DNA of 64,000 nucleotides from Myroides oncorhynchi (GTDB lineage: Bacteria; Bacteroidota; Bacteroidia; Flavobacteriales; Flavobacteriaceae). The position numbers and the translations under genes are program-made. Positions 24,701 to 32,703 of this stretch are shown here, one piece after another. The notes beneath the pieces were generated by a model. It was not told where the DNA came from and did no database searches. It was given only the letters and a program-made list of their open reading frames with translations. Position 1 is the stretch's first letter, and each line of letters starts with the position of its first letter. Location: positions 3,297,501-3,361,500 of the forward strand of contig NZ_JAJJMP010000001.1 of NCBI RefSeq assembly GCF_020905415.1, in the 5' to 3' direction.

Positions 24701-25504
24701 AAAGAAATAAAGAATCTCATCTATGTGATGATTTAAGATAGATTTATTAAGTTGATCTCCAATACCTATTTCAGCATTTTGTATCTTAAATTTATTTATT
24801 GTGACAGCACTAATAATTCTGACTGATTTTAAAATGATAAAAAATAAGCCAATGATTATTATGACAATACCAAAATAATGAACAATGTCACAAATTTTAT
24901 TATAAAGGGGAGTATCTTTAAAGATAGTTTGAATAAAGTATGGATTGATGTAGTTATAAAGGGCTATTGCAAAAGCTAGATATCCTATAGAACGTAAAAA
25001 CAAATTAGAAGAACTATAGCTCTTTATTTTTTTAAATCTTGAATCAGGTATTTTTTTATCTTCTTCATGATAAAAAATTTGCTCCAAAATACTAATTTCT
25101 ATAAGTCTAAGTAGTTCCGTTTTATCAACTTTGATTTTTTTACCATTTTCATCAAATCTAGGCTCTTCATCTTTAAAAGTGGCTAATGAAATGTTTAAAA
25201 ATTTTAAATCCTTACCTTTATAATTATGTTGGAATGTCTTTAAAATAGTACTTTTCCCTGCGCCATATGGACCTGTTAAAGCGATGTTCTTTATGTCTTC
25301 ATTTTTACGATTCTCTAATGCCCATAATAATGCTTTAGAGTAATGACAATTCTCTTCTTTAGTAATGATGGGAGATAATGATGTATAACCTAACTTCTCT
25401 TCTTCTTTGTCAGTGATTTTATATCGAATTGATTCAAGAAACTTAATTATTGAATCAATTAGTTTAAGAAATTGTTCTTTTATCAGTTTAATAAAGGCTT
25501 TCAT
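21785..25504 (-). CDS. YobI-like P-loop NTPase, membrane-associated
   Basis: The 1239-residue protein begins with an amphipathic helix and has a P-loop GPYGAGKST near residues 78-86. Two hydrophobic segments follow (about 168-190 and 205-235), then Walker B in VIVIEDLDRF. Two membrane helices between Walker A and B are the mark of KAP/YobI-type NTPases. The remaining 900 residues are helical, AT-biased in codon choice (rich in Asn, Ile and Lys) and without a domain I can name. Such NTPases occur in defence settings. It is the first gene of an operon with the HEPN-like protein, close to the ICE integrase. The C-terminus may be frameshifted. Confidence 0.82.
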   Translation of the reverse strand: MKAFIKLIKEQFLKLIDSIIKFLESIRYKITDKEEEKLGYTSLSPIITKEENCHYSKALLWALENRKNEDIKNIALTGPYGAGKSTILKTFQHNYKGKDLKFLNISLATFKDEEPRFDENGKKIKVDKTELLRLIEISILEQIFYHEEDKKIPDSRFKKIKSYSSSNLFLRSIGYLAFAIALYNYINPYFIQTIFKDTPLYNKICDIVHYFGIVIIIIGLFFIILKSVRIISAVTINKFKIQNAEIGIGDQLNKSILNHHIDEILYFFSIRPYNVIVIEDLDRFRETEIFTKLRELNLLLNNSEKTKRKEIVFLYAVRDDMFTDKERTKFFDFIIPVIPVINSSNSSEILLKKKKEFGFNLSDNLIEDISFFIDDMRLLHNISNEFYLYSKKLNDTLNQDKLFAIITYKNIYPNDFMQLSYNEGNLYEIFNSKAIFIKNSLNKINEEINVAKSQIRDYENLFIDNIKDLRLLYLFRVMNTLPEFRSFIINNDTISIDEMVEDINFSYITSDNYQYNKLYAQSYSLLSRATGLSTKFSEIEEKIDPNKSYAEKEKEIIELKNGRISSLKNKINELDKQKTIIRNYKIAELLKSNNFNEISISKDINLKFIIILLRNNYIAEDYIDYISLFHEESITRSDYQFHISVKNSIKQPFNFKLSKIEKLLSKINLFDFQTEYILNYDLLDFLLTNQNKYKTQLESIFNKLKDESDISIEFIKGYFETSQKLDSFINILCDKWGNIWGYIETSVDFTDELKNSIFKSIIDNGNIDAIVEISNQSSFTKVMLSNPLFLNITENHKKLKEIIEELNILFTQIDFANSTDEMLSFIYKNQYYQINIDMIVSIINKFGEFNQVDFDNSNFFAIKNSKVEELARYIEENINTYIENVYLKITSNVNEKENFLVELLNNKNINNKNKERIIIQVKTKISKLSTINNIELYSKILENNLLIPSWENLLHEYSNQDIGEEEDTKLEITQSTIEFINIIENAEELSKTKISTDETTKPTYLKFWRKILQNDQIEDTSYALISKSSPWCYSNLNFDTISNNKIKSLINNNCLDPIVETFNSLKEKSNGLNILLLETKKNNYFKILNQLEFDSDDIELILKSSLLDDSEKLTILNQCPDNVIATNNNLKLLSSILITDSKFTVNDTILSSILNNSHISVIERLKLFNKNYKKYDLVFIENYLENLGNEYAQITDKSRKARIAKNTDNEQLLNILVSEGYISSFSDKDSHYSINHKRT

Positions 25505-25738
25505 AATCGTTAAAAGTTAACTCATAAAGATATAAAAAATAAGTATTTAATAAACATATAAGAAATACTTCGTATTTGTAATAGTAAGTGGTAAGTTAAG
25601 AGAAGAAAGTATCGGTTTTTTAGATTGATATTTCAATAAGAATATTGAGTGAGTAATTAGACATTATATTCTTAGAGACTTATTAATCATTGTATGAAAG
25701 GTTTTTTCTTTTAAAATATTTTGTCAGTTTAAAAATTC

Positions 25739-25754
25739 ATCGTAATATTGCGAT
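25739..25754. promoter_or_regulatory. ArsR operator 1a
   Basis: ATCGTAATATTGCGAT, an inverted repeat with ATCG/CGAT arms, lies 20 bases before the first arsR start. An identical copy is at 26123-26138. The rest of the 25505-25774 gap holds no gene. Confidence 0.82.
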
Positions 25755-25774
25755 ATGTAATTAAGTATAAAACA

Positions 25775-26104
25775 ATGGGAGTAACAAAATCAGAATTATT
25801 TAGTGATAAGAAGAATAGGTTGTCGCTTATGTTTAAGGTTTTAGGGCATCCAGCAAGACTTGCAATTCTTCAGTATATTATCAATCAAGATGCTTGCATT
25901 TGTAATGATTTGGTAGAAGAGCTTGGATTGGCTCAAGCAACTATTTCACAGCACCTAAAAGAGCTTAAGAATAGTGGGCTAATTAAAGGAACAATTGATG
26001 GTAAATCAGTTTGTTACTGTATTGATGATGCAGTTTGGAATGAGTTTTTTGAGGAATTTAAAATGTTTTTTACTCAAAGAATCCAGTCAGAAGGTTGCTG
26101 TTAA
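25775..26104 (+). CDS. arsR: ArsR family arsenic-responsive repressor
   Basis: The protein has 109 residues from ATG 25775 (MGVTKSELF); a frame opening at 25748 would run back into the operator region. The winged helix contains the As(III)-sensing pair in DACICNDLVEELGLAQATISQHL (two segments), giving the Cys-x-Cys of ArsR proteins. A C-terminal Cys-Cys and CYC in the wing may add metal ligands. Identical 16-bp operators precede and follow it. It should repress the DUF6428-arsC-acr3-arsO run until arsenite binds. Confidence 0.9.
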   Translation: MGVTKSELFSDKKNRLSLMFKVLGHPARLAILQYIINQDACICNDLVEELGLAQATISQHLKELKNSGLIKGTIDGKSVCYCIDDAVWNEFFEEFKMFFTQRIQSEGCC

Positions 26105-26122
26105 TATTTTTTAATTAAAATC

Positions 26123-26138
26123 ATCGTAATATTGCGAT
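26123..26138. promoter_or_regulatory. ArsR operator 1b
   Basis: This is an exact second copy of the 16-bp site ATCGTAATATTGCGAT, between arsR and the DUF6428 gene. It implies a second ArsR-controlled promoter for the resistance genes. Confidence 0.82.
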
Positions 26139-26165
26139 TATAATAAAACAAAATAGAATTATAAT

Positions 26166-26618
26166 ATGAAATTATCAGAAGTAAAAGCAGTTTTAGGAAA
26201 TTTAGATCGAGTAGATTTTCAATTTGAAGATGGAACGTTTGTTGCAGAACACTTCCATGTAACAGAAGTAGGTCAGGTAACAAAAAAGTTTATTGACTGT
26301 GGAGGAACAATAAGAGAAGAGGTTAAGGTAAGTTTTCAATTGTGGAATGCAGATGATTATGAACACCGTTTAAAAGCAGGTAAATTGCTTAATATTATTC
26401 GATTGTCAGAAACAAAATTAGGTATTGTTGATGCGGAGATTGAAGTAGAAGTTCAAGGTAAAGAAACAATAGGAAAGTATTTCTTAGAATTTAATGGAAC
26501 TCACTTTTTATTAAAAAATACATTGACTGCTTGTTTAGCTGAAGATGCTTGTGGAATTACACCAAGTAATCAGGTAACTCAAACTAGTTGTTGTGATCCT
26601 AACTCTGGATGTTGTTAA
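26166..26618 (+). CDS. DUF6428 family protein of arsenic operons
   Basis: The 150-residue protein opens with KLSEVKAVLGNLDRVDFQFEDGTFVAEHFHVTEVG (two segments), the DUF6428 start. It has conserved CGG and QLW elements and ends in a cysteine-rich tail (TSCCDPNSGCC). DUF6428 genes are found next to arsR/arsC/acr3 in Bacteroidetes; no activity is established. The paired cysteines at the tail could bind As(III). Confidence 0.82.
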   Translation: MKLSEVKAVLGNLDRVDFQFEDGTFVAEHFHVTEVGQVTKKFIDCGGTIREEVKVSFQLWNADDYEHRLKAGKLLNIIRLSETKLGIVDAEIEVEVQGKETIGKYFLEFNGTHFLLKNTLTACLAEDACGITPSNQVTQTSCCDPNSGCC

Positions 26619-26635
26619 TCTTAAAAAAGTAAAAG

Positions 26636-27250
26636 ATGTATAAAACATTATCAACTACAATTAGCACTATACTTGAATCACAAATGATAAGTGATAGTAG
26701 AAAAGAAGCTTTGGCTCCTTTGGTGGCTTATATTCAATCTAAGGTTGATTCAAAATCTCCAATTCGAATCAATTTTATCTGTACACATAATTCAAGAAGA
26801 AGTCATTTGACTCAGATTTGGATGCAAGTAGCGGCTAGTTACTATGGCATTGCAAATGTTACTTGTTATTCAGGAGGAACCGAGCAAACAGCTATGTATC
26901 CAATGGTTGCTACAGTTCTGAAAGAACAAGGGCTTGATGTATTTAAAATTGCAGAAGGAGAGAATCCTATTTATGCTATAAAGTATGGTGATAATGAAGT
27001 TCCTATTATTGGTTTTTCTAAGAAGTACGATGCTGCTTTTAATCCAAGTGGTGATTTTGCAGCTGTAATGACTTGTTCACAGGCTGATGGAGGTTGTCCT
27101 TTTATAGCAGGTGCTGAGCGAAGAATCCCTATTACATTCGAGGATCCTAAGGCATTTGATGGAACAGCAAATCAACAAACAGGATATTTTAATCGAAGTA
27201 TTGAAATTGCAAGTGAAATGTTTTACATCTTATCACAAATTAAAAAGTAA
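26636..27250 (+). CDS. low-molecular-weight phosphatase-like arsenate reductase
   Basis: The 204-residue protein has the LMW-PTPase/ArsC P-loop CTHNSRRS (nucleophile Cys near residue 49). It has a longer insert than short ArsC proteins (SKKYDAAFNPSGDFAAVMTCSQADGGCPF), in which one or more Cys may serve as resolving thiols. It should reduce arsenate to arsenite in the cytoplasm, for export by the next gene. It lies 17 bases after the DUF6428 gene and 3 bases before acr3. Confidence 0.87.
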   Translation: MYKTLSTTISTILESQMISDSRKEALAPLVAYIQSKVDSKSPIRINFICTHNSRRSHLTQIWMQVAASYYGIANVTCYSGGTEQTAMYPMVATVLKEQGLDVFKIAEGENPIYAIKYGDNEVPIIGFSKKYDAAFNPSGDFAAVMTCSQADGGCPFIAGAERRIPITFEDPKAFDGTANQQTGYFNRSIEIASEMFYILSQIKK

Positions 27251-27253
27251 GTT

Positions 27254-28288
27254 ATGCAAGTTAGAATGAAATTTTTAGATCGATACTTAACCCTTTGGAT
27301 TTTCTTGGCTATGGGGATTGGTGTTTTGATAGGAAATGTATTTCCAAGTGTTTCTAATGTAATGGATAAACTGTCTATAGGAGCTACCAATATTCCGCTG
27401 GCTATAGGGCTAATCATCATGATGTATCCTCCACTGGCTAAGGTTGATTATAATCTATTACCAATGGCTTTTAAGGATAAGAAAGTACTAAGCTTATCTC
27501 TTTTCTTAAACTGGATTGTAGGACCTGTTTTAATGTTTGTTCTGGCTATTATTTTCATGCGTGATGAACCTGATTATATGGTAGGGTTGATTCTTATTGG
27601 TTTAGCCAGATGTATTGCAATGGTGATTGTATGGAATGATTTAGCAAAAGGTAATCGAGAGTATGCTGCCTTGCTGATTGCATTAAATAGTGTTTTCCAA
27701 GTGCTGTTTTATAGCTTCTTTGTTTGGCTTTTTATCAATGTATTACCTTCTTATTTTGGATTTGCTGATTATGCTATTTCAATTAAGATGAGCGATGTTG
27801 TACAAAGTGTGCTTATTTATTTAGGTATTCCATTTTTAGCTGGCTTTTTAAGTCATAAGTACCTAATTAAAATAAAAGGAGAAGATTGGTTTAAGCGCAA
27901 GTTTATCCCTTTTATTTCACCCTTTACTCTATATGCTTTACTATTTACCATTGTACTTATGTTTAGTTTAAAAGGAGAACAAATTGTTCAATTACCTATG
28001 CAGGTAGTTAAGGTTGCTATTCCACTTGTGATTTATTTTGTCTTGATGTTCTTTGTTAGCTTCTTTTTAAACAAGTCAATGAATGTTGATTATGATAAAA
28101 ATGCTGCTATTTCTTTTACTGCATCGGGTAATAATTTTGAATTAGCGATTGCGGTGGCGATTGCTGTATTTGGGATACATTCTCCTCAAGCTTTTGTTGG
28201 GGTTATCGGACCTTTAGTAGAAGTTCCTGTATTGATTTTACTGGTTCGTGTGAGTTTATGGATGAAAAAGAAATATTATACAAAGTAA
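27254..28288 (+). CDS. acr3: ACR3 family arsenite efflux transporter
   Basis: The 344-residue polytopic membrane protein has about ten helices. The ACR3 landmarks are present: [13 protein letters not shown] near residue 54, the [19 protein letters not shown] helix containing the essential Cys near residue 117, and [17 protein letters not shown] near residue 281. It exports As(OH)3 using the proton gradient. It is coupled to the arsenate reductase upstream. An ATPase ArsA is encoded further along the same operon. Confidence 0.93.
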   Translation: MQVRMKFLDRYLTLWIFLAMGIGVLIGNVFPSVSNVMDKLSIGATNIPLAIGLIIMMYPPLAKVDYNLLPMAFKDKKVLSLSLFLNWIVGPVLMFVLAIIFMRDEPDYMVGLILIGLARCIAMVIVWNDLAKGNREYAALLIALNSVFQVLFYSFFVWLFINVLPSYFGFADYAISIKMSDVVQSVLIYLGIPFLAGFLSHKYLIKIKGEDWFKRKFIPFISPFTLYALLFTIVLMFSLKGEQIVQLPMQVVKVAIPLVIYFVLMFFVSFFLNKSMNVDYDKNAAISFTASGNNFELAIAVAIAVFGIHSPQAFVGVIGPLVEVPVLILLVRVSLWMKKKYYTK

Positions 28289-28300
28289 AATATAGCCTTT

Positions 28301-29389
28301 ATGAGAAGTTTTGTAAATGATAATAAAGTTGATCAAAATGATTATGATTTAATCATTATTGGTGGTGGTCAAAGTGCTTTGGCTTGTGGGTTCTATTTAA
28401 GAAGAACACAAATAAAGTATTTGATTTTAGATCAGCAATCTCAACCAGGAGGAGCTTGGATTCACGGATGGGATTCATTGTCTTTGTTTTCTCCTGCTGA
28501 GTTTAGCTCTTTACCAGGCTTTATGTTTCCTAAATCAGAAAACTATTATCCTGTTCGAGATGAGGTTATTTCCTATATGGAAGATTATCAGTCTAAATAT
28601 GAACTCCCTGTAAAAAGATCTGTTCAGGTTACAGCAGTTTTAAAGCAAGAGGGAGGATTTACTTTAAAAACTTCGATTGGCGATTTCAAAGCAAAAGCAG
28701 TAATATCTGCTACAGGAACATGGGCTAGTCCTTTTGTTCCTGTCTTTAAAGGTTTAGATCAGTTTAAAAATGAACAATTACATTCTGCTTATTATAAAAA
28801 TGCTTCAGATTTTATAGAAAAAAAAGTATTGGTCATTGGTGGAGGTAACTCTGGAGCACAAATTTTAGCAGAAGTTTCCAAGTATACAGCTGTTACTTGG
28901 TCAACAATAGGAGCGCCAGCTTTTTTGCCTGACGATGTTGATGGTAGGGTACTTTTTGATGTAGCAACGCAAAAATATAATGACCAAAAGGCGGGTAATG
29001 ATCAGGCACAAGCAAAATATAATGTAAGAAGTATTGTTATGGTTCCCCCTGTTGTGGATGCTAGAGCAAGAGGTATTTTAAATAGTAAAGGAGAGGTTGA
29101 ACGCTTTACTGAAAATGGTGTTGTTTGGAAAAATGGAGAAGAAGAAAACTTTGATGTTGTTATTTGGTGTACAGGATTTAAGCCTGCCTTAAAGCATTTA
29201 GAACCTTTGGGTATTCTTCAACCAGATGGCAGAGTGAATACCAATGGTAATAGCAAAGTTGAAGGAATTAATGGTTTGTGGCTTGTAGGGTATGGTGATT
29301 GGACTGGTTTTGCTTCTGCAACATTAATAGGAGTAGGTAGGTCTGCTAGGAGTACAGTGGAAGAAGTTGTAGATTTTTTAAAGTTGTAA
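28301..29389 (+). CDS. arsO: ArsO-type flavin-dependent monooxygenase
   Basis: The 362-residue flavoprotein has an FAD-binding IIGGGQSALACGFYLRR loop near residue 20 and a second nucleotide loop VLVIGGGNSGAQILAE near residue 178. Between them is the ATGTWASPF motif that marks FMO-like enzymes. Its relatives in arsenic operons are named ArsO and are thought to oxidise arsenical substrates with NADPH. It follows acr3 by 12 bases. Confidence 0.85.
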   Translation: MRSFVNDNKVDQNDYDLIIIGGGQSALACGFYLRRTQIKYLILDQQSQPGGAWIHGWDSLSLFSPAEFSSLPGFMFPKSENYYPVRDEVISYMEDYQSKYELPVKRSVQVTAVLKQEGGFTLKTSIGDFKAKAVISATGTWASPFVPVFKGLDQFKNEQLHSAYYKNASDFIEKKVLVIGGGNSGAQILAEVSKYTAVTWSTIGAPAFLPDDVDGRVLFDVATQKYNDQKAGNDQAQAKYNVRSIVMVPPVVDARARGILNSKGEVERFTENGVVWKNGEEENFDVVIWCTGFKPALKHLEPLGILQPDGRVNTNGNSKVEGINGLWLVGYGDWTGFASATLIGVGRSARSTVEEVVDFLKL

Positions 29390-29409
29390 GAATAACTTTA
29401 GATAAATTG

Positions 29410-29425
29410 TTCGTATATTTACGAA
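29410..29425. promoter_or_regulatory. ArsR operator 2a
   Basis: TTCGTATATTTACGAA carries 6-bp arms TTCGTA/TACGAA around a 4-base spacer, 28 bases before the second ArsR start. The same arms recur at 29793-29808. It differs from the first ArsR site. Confidence 0.82.
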
Positions 29426-29452
29426 TAGATTAATTTGATAAATGATAAGGGT

Positions 29453-29773
29453 ATGTTGAAAAGAGACTTAACAGAAAAACAAGTAGAGATAGCAAGAATA
29501 ACGAAGGCTTTATCTCATCCTATACGAGTAGCCATTTTAGAAATGCTTGCTTCTCAGGAGTGTTGTTTTCATGGAGATATGTCAGAGGTATTACCTGTAG
29601 CAAAAAGTACATTGTCTCAACATTTAAAAGAATTAAGAGAAGCTGGCTTGATTCAAGGAACGATTAATTTACCTACAGTAAAGTATTGTATTAATAAAGA
29701 AAATTGGCGAATTGCTAAGCAACTATTAAACGAGTTTTTTGAAGATATTAAAAAGCCTTCTGAGTGCTCATAA
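29453..29773 (+). CDS. second ArsR family repressor
   Basis: The 106-residue protein starts at ATG 29453; an upstream TTG in frame is less likely because it lies 10 bases after the operator. The winged helix reads ALSHPIRVAILEMLASQECCFHGDM. Its Cys-Cys differs in spacing from the Cys-x-Cys of the first ArsR. The recognition helix is VAKSTLSQHLKELREAGL. Flanking TTCGTA/TACGAA palindromes suggest it controls itself and the arsF-arsG-arsD-arsA run. A distinct inducer, for example an organoarsenical, is possible. Confidence 0.88.
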   Translation: MLKRDLTEKQVEIARITKALSHPIRVAILEMLASQECCFHGDMSEVLPVAKSTLSQHLKELREAGLIQGTINLPTVKYCINKENWRIAKQLLNEFFEDIKKPSECS

Positions 29774-29792
29774 AAAAAATTTACATTTAATG

Positions 29793-29808
29793 TTCGTAGT
29801 TTTACGAA
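29793..29808. promoter_or_regulatory. ArsR operator 2b
   Basis: TTCGTAGTTTTACGAA lies between the second arsR and arsF, followed at once by a further half-site ATTACGAAC. It matches operator 2a in both arms. Confidence 0.82.
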
Positions 29809-30342
29809 TTACGAACATTAACAATTATTGAAACTAAAAAAATTAAATAACATCAAAATTAATACTTATGAAAACAACTTTTTTGAGCCTTATCTGTATG
29901 TTGGCTTTAGTTACTAGTTCATGTTCAGACAAGAAAAAGACACAAGAACAAGATGCGTTAGTTGAGTCGAGTATAGAAGCATTAGATCAAGAGCAGACTA
30001 TACAAGAGAAATCGGATAACACGATGGTTTATGTTTATTATTTTCATGGAAAGCAACGCTGTAAAACTTGTTTAGCAGTTGGAGATTTAACTAAGAAAAC
30101 TGTAGAAGGGGCTTTTGCTAGTAATGAGTTAGTGAAGTTTATTGAAGTAGATACAAGTGAAAAGCAGTATAGTGATTTAGTGGAAAAATATGAAGTGACT
30201 TGGAATGCACTTATTATTGCAAAGGGCGATGATTCAATTAATCTAACAGAAGATGCTTTTGCAACAGCACTGTATCCACCCGAGCAACCACATATTTCAT
30301 AAGCTAACGTAAGGTAGTAAGTTTGCTTCAAATAATAAATAG

Positions 30343-30633
30343 ATGAGCAAACAAGAAATAATGTACTCTCACGTAGAGGATTGGCAAGTAAGTGGATTAA
30401 CACAGACAAGATACTGTGAAAATGTAGGAATTAAGTTAGCAACATTTAGTTATTGGGTAGTCAAGTATAAGGCAGCGTCAATCCAATCAGTGGATAGCAA
30501 TTTTATAACTGTAAAAAAGGATCCAATAGCTAGTAGTATTCAAGAATATGAGATTATGTATCCTAATGGTGTAAAGTTACGAGTACATACAGATAATCTA
30601 AGTGAACTGTATTCATTAGTAAACTTAGTTTAA
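30343..30633 (+). CDS. tnpA: IS66 accessory protein TnpA-like
   Basis: The 96-residue protein has a helix-turn-helix start (EDWQVSGLTQTRYCENVGIKLATFSYWVVKY, two segments) typical of the first IS66 gene. It probably binds the element ends. Its stop overlaps the start of the next gene by one base (TAATG). Confidence 0.85.
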   Translation: MSKQEIMYSHVEDWQVSGLTQTRYCENVGIKLATFSYWVVKYKAASIQSVDSNFITVKKDPIASSIQEYEIMYPNGVKLRVHTDNLSELYSLVNLV

Positions 30634-30971
30634 TGTTTAGCTTGAGTAGTTCTCATCAATTTCATTTGTATAAATCAGCTTGTGATATGCGTAAGAGTTT
30701 TGATTCTCTGTGTGGTATTGTTCAAAACGAACTTAATCAAGTAGCTCATAATGGCAGTGTCTATGTCTTTATCAATCGCCGAGGTAATCAAATGAAGCTC
30801 TTACATTGGGAAACAGGTGGGTTTGTGTTATATCACAAACGCTTAGAGCAAGGTACCTTTGCTTTTCCGGTTCATAGTAAAACACAAATAAGTTGGAGTG
30901 ATTTAGTACTTATGATAGAAGGTATACAGGTTATAAAAAGTAGTCAAAAAAGAAGGTTTTTATTGAAGTAA
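30633..30971 (+). CDS. tnpB: IS66 family insertion sequence protein TnpB
   Basis: The 112-residue protein has the IS66 Orf2 pattern: ACDMRKSFDSLCGIV near residue 15, VYVFINRRGNQMKLLHWETGGFVLYHKRLEQG (two segments) in the middle and an SWSDL-like segment near the end. It is required together with TnpA and TnpC for IS66 movement, but its activity is not known in detail. Confidence 0.92.
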   Translation: MFSLSSSHQFHLYKSACDMRKSFDSLCGIVQNELNQVAHNGSVYVFINRRGNQMKLLHWETGGFVLYHKRLEQGTFAFPVHSKTQISWSDLVLMIEGIQVIKSSQKRRFLLK

Positions 30972-31020
30972 AATACGCGCATACCTTGTGTAAACGGGGC
31001 TTATGTCGTATATTTACTGT

Positions 31021-32595
31021 ATGGAAATAGACTTAGAAAATTTATCAAAAGAACAACTTTTGGCGCTTATAAAAAAGCAGTCAAAGACTATTTCTAAACA
31101 AGAGAAGGCAATCTCAAAGCAAGAACATAAAACATCTGTTTTAGAAGAGAAAAATTCTAAATTAGAAGATAAAAACACAGAATTAGAGCGTTTAGTCAAA
31201 CTACTTCAACGTATGAAGTTCGGTCAGAGTCGTGAACGCTTTGAAGACCCTAATCAAACTCAGTTACCCTTAGACGTTGAACAAGCAGTTTTAGAAGAAC
31301 AAGAAGAAGTAATCAAACAAGAGATTACCTACTCTCGTGAGAAAAAGAAACATCCAGGACGAGCTAAACTGCCAGATCACTTACTTGTAGAAGAAACACA
31401 TATCTATCCAGAAACAGACTACTCAGATATGATTTGCATTGGTAAGGAAATCACAGATATCTTAGATTACGTTCCAGGCTATTTTAAAATAAAGAGACTT
31501 ATTAGATATAAATACGCTACTAAAGATAAAGACAATACTAAAATTAGTATTGGCGATCTTCCAGAGCGAATTATTGATAAAGGAATAGCTTCAGAAGGAC
31601 TTCTATCAACAATATTAGTTGACAAGTACGTAGATCACCTTCCTTTATATAGACAGAAGCAACGCTTTTCCAGAGAAAACATCGATATAGCTTCTTCTAC
31701 AATAGATGGTTGGGTCGCTCAAAGTATGGATGCTTTAAAGCCTCTATATGAAAAGCTTGTGATGGATATCAAAAACGAAGGGTATCTTCAAGTTGACGAA
31801 ACCACCATCAAAGTTTTGGATGAGAAAAAGAAAGATAAGTCTCATCTTGGCTATTATTGGGTGTATCACGCACCTATATCCAAGCTCGTGATGTTTAATT
31901 ACAGTCCTACTCGTGCCAGTAGCGCTGCACTACCTATATTAGAAAACTTCAAAGGGTATCTGCAAACCGATGGTTACGCAGGGTATAAAGCCTATGGAAA
32001 TAAGTCAGATGTAACGCATCTTGGGTGCTGGGCACATGCTCGTCGTGAATTTGAAAGAGCTTTAGACAATGATAAAACAAGAGCTCAACATGTACTTGCT
32101 GAAATACAGAAGCTATATGCTGTGGAACGACAAGCTAAAGAACAAAACTTAACTCCACAGCAAATTAAAGAGCTTCGTCTAAAAGAGAGTTTACCTATTA
32201 TCAACGAACTTGGTAAATACATGTTTACTCAAATGAAACTTACCTTGCCTAAAAGTCAAATAGGTAAAGCCTTTGCTTACTCACAAACAAGATGGGATAG
32301 TCTTAGTGCGTACTTATACGACGGAAACTTACAGATAGACAACAATCTTGTAGAAAACGCTATTAGACCTGTAGCTCTTGGTCGTAAAAACTACTTATTC
32401 GCAGGATCACACGATGCAGCGCAAAGAGCAGCTATGGCGTATACGTTTTTTGCTAATTGTAAAAAGCACGATGTCAATCCATATCAATGGTTAAAATACG
32501 TATTGAAAAATATTCAATCCATAAACCACAAGAATATTACAGATTTATATCCTCATAACTACAAGAAACTTATCGTAGATAACGTAGAAGAATAA
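31021..32595 (+). CDS. tnpC: IS66 family DDE transposase TnpC
   Basis: The 524-residue transposase (ATG 31021; an in-frame ATG at 31003 is also possible) has an N-terminal coiled coil rich in Lys and Glu, then an IS66 zinc-binding-like and helix-turn-helix region. The catalytic domain shows VDETTIKVLDE (first Asp near residue 260), LQTDGYAGYKAYG (second Asp) and QIDNNLVENAIRPVALGRKN (Glu). GCWAHARREF is the usual IS66 motif. It appears complete. Confidence 0.94.
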   Translation: MEIDLENLSKEQLLALIKKQSKTISKQEKAISKQEHKTSVLEEKNSKLEDKNTELERLVKLLQRMKFGQSRERFEDPNQTQLPLDVEQAVLEEQEEVIKQEITYSREKKKHPGRAKLPDHLLVEETHIYPETDYSDMICIGKEITDILDYVPGYFKIKRLIRYKYATKDKDNTKISIGDLPERIIDKGIASEGLLSTILVDKYVDHLPLYRQKQRFSRENIDIASSTIDGWVAQSMDALKPLYEKLVMDIKNEGYLQVDETTIKVLDEKKKDKSHLGYYWVYHAPISKLVMFNYSPTRASSAALPILENFKGYLQTDGYAGYKAYGNKSDVTHLGCWAHARREFERALDNDKTRAQHVLAEIQKLYAVERQAKEQNLTPQQIKELRLKESLPIINELGKYMFTQMKLTLPKSQIGKAFAYSQTRWDSLSAYLYDGNLQIDNNLVENAIRPVALGRKNYLFAGSHDAAQRAAMAYTFFANCKKHDVNPYQWLKYVLKNIQSINHKNITDLYPHNYKKLIVDNVEE

Positions 32596-32703
32596 TTATA
32601 TCTCACAAGATGCACTTGCTCGGGGGCTTACACAGCACTAACAACACCAAAGGTATTAGAAGAGCTTATAGTTGAACAAGTAAACAAAAAACTTTAATGT
32701 TAG

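Larger units (their letters stand above)
30272..32631 (+). mobile_element. IS66 family insertion sequence
   Basis: The 2360-bp element has imperfect end repeats (left GTATCCACCCGAGCAA, right complement GTAAGCCCCCGAGCAA). It is flanked by the exact 8-bp duplication ACAGCACT at 30264-30271 and 32632-32639. It carries the three IS66 genes in order, all intact. The clean duplication and intact genes point to a recent insertion. Confidence 0.95.
29868..32697 (+). pseudogene. arsF: ArsF family lipoprotein gene interrupted by IS66
   Basis: The first 404 bases encode a signal and lipobox-like segment (SSCSDKK near residue 17) and a thioredoxin-like part with a Cys-x2-Cys in KQRCKTCLAVGD near residue 66. 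An IS66 element enters at 30272. Removing it and one 8-bp repeat restores DAFATALTTPKVLEEL and so on to NKKL, with a stop at 32695-32697. ArsF is part of the ArsEFG system that reduces and exports nitroaromatic arsenicals. The present product would lose its last 20 or so residues and gain an IS-encoded tail. Confidence 0.9.
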
